Positions 39,131 to 43,474 of a stretch of 43,474 nt of DNA are shown here, one piece after another (the first letter of the stretch is position 1; the number at the start of each line of letters is the position of its first letter). This stretch comes from 21-14-0-10-32-9 sp964501945 (GTDB lineage Archaea > Nanobdellota > Nanobdellia > Woesearchaeales > 21-14-0-10-32-9). Under the pieces are notes generated by a model that was not told where the DNA came from, made no database searches, and saw only the letters and a list, made by a program, of their open reading frames with translations. A program made the translations under genes and the position numbers. Location of the stretch: assembly GCA_964501945.1 (NCBI GenBank), contig CAZCTY010000004.1, forward strand, positions 1 through 43,474, written 5' to 3'.

Positions 39131-39607
39131 TTAGTTCTCAGCTTCTTGTTCTTTTACTACGTCTAGTGGGTTTTTGCATTCGTTTTCTATGCATTGTTGT
39201 ATTCTCTTTTCTATTAGTTTTCCTGTTGTATCTTCGCTGCCAAATCCTACGAAGGGGTATTTTTCTCCTATAAATGTCACTGGTGCTCCGCTTGGTCTCT
39301 CTCCGTATGCGTAGCTGAGTTTTTCAAATAATTCTCTGTTCTCTTCATTTTCGTGGATTTCTAATCTTATTATTTTTATTTCATCGTATTTTTGTTCTAT
39401 GTAGTCCATGAATGGTTCTTGCGCGTCGCATCTTGGGCAGCCTAGTCCCCAGAAGTAGTATATTTTTATTTTTTGTGCTCTATCATCTTGTTCTATGATT
39501 TCTTTGGTTACATCGTTGTTTTCATCTTGCGTGCAACTCGTTATTATTAGTGTTGTAATTATTAGTATTGTTATTAGAATTAGTGTTTTGTTTTGTTTTT
39601 TTCTCAT
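39131..39607 (-). CDS. Thioredoxin-like lipoprotein
   Basis: 158 residues. An N-terminal hydrophobic helix (about residues 8-22) ends at TSCTQDE, a lipobox with a lipid-modified Cys at about residue 25, so the protein is expected on the outer membrane face. The thioredoxin-like fold carries WGLGCPRCDAQEPFMDYIE (CPRC, a CxxC redox motif). GAPVTFIGEKYPFVGFG gives the cis-Pro segment. It could reduce or form disulfides in surface proteins such as the Cys-rich protein at the window end. It overlaps the E1-like gene by four bases. Confidence 0.8.
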   Translation of the reverse strand: MRKKQNKTLILITILIITTLIITSCTQDENNDVTKEIIEQDDRAQKIKIYYFWGLGCPRCDAQEPFMDYIEQKYDEIKIIRLEIHENEENRELFEKLSYAYGERPSGAPVTFIGEKYPFVGFGSEDTTGKLIEKRIQQCIENECKNPLDVVKEQEAEN

Positions 39608-40281
39608 TTTTTTATTTTATATATGTTATATTGTGATTCCCATAGGTTTATTCTTATTAGTCCTTGCTCATATTTATTTGTTGTTATTAGTTTTATTGTT
39701 TGTGTTACTTGTATTGCGGATATCATCGTTGTTAGTGTGTTTATTACGCCTATTTCTGTGCAGTCATTAAAGGTTTCTCCTGTTCTTATTATTTTGTTAT
39801 ACTCCTCTGGGTTTTCTACGACTAGTACATTTCCTTTTGTTCCTGTTGCTGCTGCGTGTATCCATATTTTTTTAGTTTCTTTGCAGTATTGGTTTATTAT
39901 TTGTCTTGTTTGCATATTATCTGTGCAGTCTAGTATTATTTCGTATTCATCTAAGTTGTGTGTGTTTTCTTTTGTTAAGTATTGTGTTATTGTTTTTATC
40001 TTTGTATCTTTATTTATTTCTTGTAATTCTTTTTTTGTTATTGTTGTTTTGTTTTCTCCTATGTGTTTTTCTTTGTATAGTGTTTGTCTGTGTAGGTTTT
40101 CTATTGTTATTTTATCTTTATCTATTATTAATAGTTCTCCTATTCCTGCTCTTGTTAAAAGTTCTGCTGTCGTTGTTCCTAGTGCGCCTAATCCTATTAT
40201 TGCGATTTTTGCTTGTCTTATCTTTTTTTGACCTCCAGGGTTTATCTCTTTTAGTTTTTCTTGTCTTATGTATTTATTCAT
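39604..40281 (-). CDS. ThiF/MoeB family E1-like adenylyltransferase
   Basis: 225 residues. It adenylates the C-terminus of a ubiquitin-like sulfur carrier or SAMP protein. The nucleotide site is IIGLGALGTTTAELL (residues about 29-43), NLHRQTLY holds the adenylation Arg region, LDCTDNMQTR the second motif, and FNDCTEIGVI the likely catalytic Cys near the C-terminus. The usual zinc CxxC pairs are not obvious. No ThiS/MoaD/SAMP partner is in the window. It is translated four bases after fibrillarin and overlaps the lipoprotein gene. Confidence 0.85.
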   Translation of the reverse strand: MNKYIRQEKLKEINPGGQKKIRQAKIAIIGLGALGTTTAELLTRAGIGELLIIDKDKITIENLHRQTLYKEKHIGENKTTITKKELQEINKDTKIKTITQYLTKENTHNLDEYEIILDCTDNMQTRQIINQYCKETKKIWIHAAATGTKGNVLVVENPEEYNKIIRTGETFNDCTEIGVINTLTTMISAIQVTQTIKLITTNKYEQGLIRINLWESQYNIYKIKK

Positions 40282-40285
40282 TTTT

Positions 40286-40960
40286 TTAATTTTTCTTTTT
40301 TACGACGAAGAATGCGTGGTCTGTTTCGTATGGGTCTAGTTCTTTGTAATCTACAATTGTTAGTTTTTCTTCTAGTTTCGCTCTAACTTCTCTAAATATT
40401 TGTTTCGGTTTTTTTGTAACATCTATACTTCTTGGTTTTACTGCGAATAATCCGAATCCTCCTGGTTTTAAGAATTCGTCGCAGTTGTTTAGGAATATTC
40501 CTATTTGGTCTCTTTGTGCTATGTCTTGGTATACTACATCTACTTTTGGAATTTTTTCTTTGTATGTTTCTGGTAGTAGTGCGTTTTCTAGTAGTGGCGC
40601 CATGTTTTTTCGTATCTCACATACAAATACTAAGTCTCGTACTACTCTTGGTGCGAAATCTAAGCAAAATACAAATCCTCTATCTCCTACTATATCTGAT
40701 ATGTATGATGGTGTGTATCCATGGCTAGCGCCTAAATATAAGATTGTGTTTCCTTCTTTAATTCCTGTTTGTGATAGGCCTTTTAGTACTGCTGCGCCGA
40801 GTTTGCTTCGCTCAGGATTTAATTCTCTGTATTCTTCCCCTTTTATTTTTATTAATCTCTCTTCGAATAGTTTTTTTCCTGGCACTAAGTTCTTTGTGTA
40901 TAGGTTTGTTCTTCTTCCTTTTTTTTCTCTATATATTCTAAGTTTGTTTATTTGTTCCAT
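40286..40960 (-). CDS. flpA: Fibrillarin, box C/D RNP 2'-O-methyltransferase
   Basis: 224 residues. It methylates ribose 2'-OH in rRNA (and sometimes tRNA) guided by C/D RNAs, in complex with Nop5 and L7Ae. The SAM-binding core has TILYLGASHGYTPSYISDI, VFCLDFAPRVVRDLV and VDVVYQDIAQRDQ; the C-terminus has FAVKPRSIDVTKKP. Length is normal. Four bases separate it from Nop5 upstream. Since the Nop5 seen here lacks the fibrillarin-binding N-terminal domain, how the RNP forms is unclear. Confidence 0.95.
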   Translation of the reverse strand: MEQINKLRIYREKKGRRTNLYTKNLVPGKKLFEERLIKIKGEEYRELNPERSKLGAAVLKGLSQTGIKEGNTILYLGASHGYTPSYISDIVGDRGFVFCLDFAPRVVRDLVFVCEIRKNMAPLLENALLPETYKEKIPKVDVVYQDIAQRDQIGIFLNNCDEFLKPGGFGLFAVKPRSIDVTKKPKQIFREVRAKLEEKLTIVDYKELDPYETDHAFFVVKKKN

Positions 40961-40964
40961 TTTT

Positions 40965-41690
40965 TTATTTACTTTTTTTATTATATTTATTTTTTAATTC
41001 TTCATAGTATTTATGTCCTAAGAATTCTCCTTTAAAATAATCTAGTCTTGCAGCTGTGCTTAATTTATCTGCAAGTGCTCTTGCAGCTTTTCCTTTCTCG
41101 CTTTGTTGAGCATTTGATACTACTGGGTGGTTCACGATGTATCCGTGTTTTGGAGGTCTTGCTTTTGTTTTTATGTGTCTAAATAATGCTTTCTCAGCTC
41201 CTAGTAATTGTATTGTTCCGCTCTGAAGGCTTGCGAGTCTTTTTAGTGAGCCTGCTTCTCGTATTAGTTTCGCGCCTATTGTTGTTCCTGCAAGTGCGAG
41301 GATGTTTTTGCAGTAGTCATTCATTGTATCTTCTAAATACGTGGTTAAGAATTCTTTTGTTTTTATTATTCCTTGCACTATCATTGCAAGAGACACCACA
41401 GCTTCCATATCTTTTTGTTTTAGTGGTGTCCCCATCTCGCTTTTTGAGTATTTTTGTGTAAGTATTATCTCTGTGAATCTTTGGTTGTCTTGTATTTTTC
41501 TCTCAAGTTCAGGGTTTGTTATTAAAAACCACTCTCTAAGTCTTCCTGTGATTGTGTTAAATGATTTTTCTAGTTCTTCTATGTTGTTTATTGCATTTAT
41601 TATCATTACGTCTTCATTTGTTGATTCTTTTATTTTTTGCTTGGTTTCATCAAGTATTTTTTTTCTCATATCTTCATAATTCGTGCTCAT
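40965..41690 (-). CDS. nop5: Nop5 (Nop56/58), short form without N-terminal domain
   Basis: 241 residues from ATG 41690, where archaeal Nop5 usually has about 380-420. The coiled-coil and Nop domain are clear: GRLREWFLITNPELERKI, MVQGIIKTKEFLTTYLEDTM-like coil, AGTTIGAKLIREAGSLKRLA and GAEKALFRHIKTKARPPKHG, the K-turn/L7Ae contact. The N-terminal domain that binds fibrillarin is absent. Start 41690 fits a TTTAAAAA box just upstream; an in-frame ATG at 41705 adds five residues only. First gene of the operon with fibrillarin. Confidence 0.9.
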   Translation of the reverse strand: MSTNYEDMRKKILDETKQKIKESTNEDVMIINAINNIEELEKSFNTITGRLREWFLITNPELERKIQDNQRFTEIILTQKYSKSEMGTPLKQKDMEAVVSLAMIVQGIIKTKEFLTTYLEDTMNDYCKNILALAGTTIGAKLIREAGSLKRLASLQSGTIQLLGAEKALFRHIKTKARPPKHGYIVNHPVVSNAQQSEKGKAARALADKLSTAARLDYFKGEFLGHKYYEELKNKYNKKSK

Positions 41691-41759
41691 ATGTTTAAGA
41701 ATCAAATCCTAGTTTTTAAAGGTTTTGAAGAACCCATATAAAATATTAAAAAAAAAGTT

Positions 41760-43474
41760 TTAGTTGTGTATTAATTCGTTATATGATGCGATGCATGTTT
41801 CCATACAGGAATCATATAGGGATTGTTCTCCTGTTGCATAAGAACCGCATGCAGCTTCACAATCTATTTGTATCTCATCTTGAGAACTTCCTCCGCCGCC
41901 TCCTATCGGTCCTGGGTCAATACAAATATTTGACATGCATGTTTCATCGCCATACGCAGATGTTTGACAGTTTCCACAATTAACAATTCTAAAATTTCCG
42001 TTTATATCATGTCCTGTAACTGTTCCGCAATTTGCATTTTTTCTATCGCAAAATTCTTGATCTGTCTCTGTTTCTTCCGTATCATCACCTGGCTCACCGT
42101 TATCTGGTTTCACACACCCTATTTGAATTATTTCAGATAGGCATGGACTTGCAAGGTTCTCCCTGTATTCTTCTTCACAGCCTTTGCATGCCGGATCATT
42201 GTGTTGGAAGGAAACGCAACATGCATCATAGAATCTTACAAAGTCTTCTGATTGATGTCTTCCCCATGGTTGTGCTTGTGTTGTAACTTCAATCGGGTTG
42301 CAGCCATGTAAAGGAGGGCCACAGCTAGACACGTGCCCACCAACACAAGTATTGCTTTGAGTAGTCATACATTCTCCTCCTAGTGCTTCATTCCAACCAC
42401 TCGGACATGTTGATGCGTCAAATCTACAAACTTCTAAGCCGCCACACTTCGCTACTTCTCCGCCTGCAGAGTCACAAATTGAATTAAAATCTTCAGGGTC
42501 AGTTCCTTCATCAACGACCGTGCATTTGTTTTCTAAACACACATAATCTGAACCACCATATGCAGAAGATTCTCCATATGCAGAGCATGTTCCGCAATTG
42601 ACATGTCTTTTATTTCCACAATTATCTGTTCCTGATATCATTCCGCATTCTGCATCTCTATCCTCACAAAATTCGCCGTTTGTTTCTGGTACACATTCCT
42701 CTACACATCTATTATCGCTGTTACATACATACCCTGATCTACATGCTCTTGAGCTTTGACATCCAAAGTATGCTATTGCTTCACGATCATCCATCATTGT
42801 TAATTCTATTTCATCTTGTGAGACTTGTCTTCCATCTATTAACCAATATCTAATAATCCATGAATCAGGCAGTTCATTTTCTTCTAATATTACGCTCTGT
42901 CCTTCTTCGTATCTATGGTTTCCTACTACAGGTGTTGTATAGTCGTTGTCTGAATTTTTATTTGCATTACTGTGTGTACTGTGTCTGAGTCTTAGTGTAT
43001 ATTCTGTTGGTTTTTGTTCGTATATCGCAGTTATTGCTTTGCTCTCTCCTGAGGTCATATGTATTGCACATTCGTTTCGCAGCGTGCTTTCGCAGTCGCC
43101 TTCCCAGTGTGAAAATATCATATTATCATTGCATGTTTCTTGGTGTGGTTCAAAGTTATAAGATATTATTTCTTCTTCTATTTCCATATTAGTTATTCCT
43201 ACTCCTGATCTTCTAATCATTGTATTTTTTGGTTGTAGGTGTCCTATATCTATTTCACATCCTTCTATTCTTTGTCCGTATGCACTTGCAGATTGTATTT
43301 TAAGATTTGATAGCTCTGGCGGCGGTGTTTCGTAGATAGCTGTTATTGTTCTTGTTCTGCCTGGTCTAACAGATACTAAAATTGTATCATCATCAGGACT
43401 CGTCACACCCACACCATCAGTACTCCAACCTACAAGTTCATAACCCTCACACTCACGAGGCGCTGTAAACTCAT
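41760..43474 (-). CDS. Cys-rich surface protein with InlB-type repeats, 5' end cut by window edge
   Basis: Partial: 570 residues are visible, 20 of them upstream of the GTG at 43412, in a frame open to the edge. Three beta-grasp InlB/B-repeat-like units come first, each ending in a TITAIYE/AITAIYE/AIAYFG segment. Cys modules follow, twice with the pattern FCxxxxAxCGxxxGxDxxGNxRxVNCGxC. SAYG appears four times, in two of the modules and once near residue 43. A Gly-rich linker PGPIGGGGGSSQ near the end precedes a last Cys4 unit. It is probably secreted or surface-attached. The skew is weaker than elsewhere, which suggests fast evolution or transfer. Confidence 0.75.
   Translation of the reverse strand, partial: EFTAPRECEGYELVGWSTDGVGVTSPDDDTILVSVRPGRTRTITAIYETPPPELSNLKIQSASAYGQRIEGCEIDIGHLQPKNTMIRRSGVGITNMEIEEEIISYNFEPHQETCNDNMIFSHWEGDCESTLRNECAIHMTSGESKAITAIYEQKPTEYTLRLRHSTHSNANKNSDNDYTTPVVGNHRYEEGQSVILEENELPDSWIIRYWLIDGRQVSQDEIELTMMDDREAIAYFGCQSSRACRSGYVCNSDNRCVEECVPETNGEFCEDRDAECGMISGTDNCGNKRHVNCGTCSAYGESSAYGGSDYVCLENKCTVVDEGTDPEDFNSICDSAGGEVAKCGGLEVCRFDASTCPSGWNEALGGECMTTQSNTCVGGHVSSCGPPLHGCNPIEVTTQAQPWGRHQSEDFVRFYDACCVSFQHNDPACKGCEEEYRENLASPCLSEIIQIGCVKPDNGEPGDDTEETETDQEFCDRKNANCGTVTGHDINGNFRIVNCGNCQTSAYGDETCMSNICIDPGPIGGGGGSSQDEIQIDCEAACGSYATGEQSLYDSCMETCIASYNELIHN

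Overview
The window reads as a low-GC archaeal chromosome, most likely a DPANN lineage of the Nanoarchaeota/Woesearchaeota/Pacearchaeota kind. The archaeal call rests on aEF-1A and aEF-2, eL8/L7Ae, eS28, eL24, GatD/GatE, archaeal ProS, Cbf5, fibrillarin/Nop5, Lhr, RtcA, DUF357 and a PGI/PMI isomerase. Genes are short and packed, 3' ends of convergent genes overlap, and many ATGs sit 23-32 nt downstream of a TATA box, which suggests leaderless mRNAs. No tRNA, rRNA, CRISPR array, transposase or phage gene was seen. The + strand is rich in T and G almost throughout, so + genes use NNT/NNG codons and - genes use A-rich codons. This suggests the window lies on one replication arm.

Layout. 0.1-4.8 kb: cell-surface glycan genes (flippase-like protein, six-hairpin glycosidase-like protein, GT-C glycosyltransferase, DPM1-GtrA fusion). 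4.8-7.9 kb: gatD-gatE for Gln-tRNA(Gln) and a minimal alkyltransferase. 8.0-13.5 kb: a - strand translation cluster reading L7Ae, S28e, L24e, NDK, EF-2, EF-1A, S10, with a structured leader in front of L7Ae. 13.66-13.95 kb: a non-coding stretch with two nested palindromes. 14.0-20.6 kb: Lhr helicase, a LemA/DUF3137 pair, topoisomerase I. 20.7-26.3 kb: membrane proteins, LysS, and a 929-residue fusion of YvcK, a sugar-1-phosphate nucleotidyltransferase, a left-handed beta-helix and a HAD phosphatase. 26.3-27.8 kb: a small patch with weaker strand skew (CYTH protein and an orphan). 27.7-35.1 kb: HD phosphohydrolase, ProS, RtcA, coiled-coil proteins, DUF1385, PGI/PMI. 35.1-38.5 kb: DUF357, PIN protein, Cbf5, a winged-helix regulator, an M29 peptidase. 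38.5-41.7 kb: a tight operon of Nop5, fibrillarin, E1-like enzyme, thioredoxin-like lipoprotein and SprT-like protease. 41.8 kb to the edge: a Cys-rich surface protein cut by the window end.

Two themes connect the genes. One is RNA and translation: elongation factors, L7Ae with Nop5/fibrillarin and Cbf5 as RNP partners, two synthetases and an amidotransferase. The other is surface sugars: PGI/PMI could supply hexose phosphates, the YvcK fusion could make or sense nucleotide sugars, and the DPM1/GT-C pair could use dolichol-phosphate sugars on the surface. The most unusual items are the four-part YvcK fusion, a GatE without its GAD insertion, an Nop5 without its N-terminal domain, the nested palindromes at 13.7-13.9 kb, and a likely K-turn core in the L7Ae leader.
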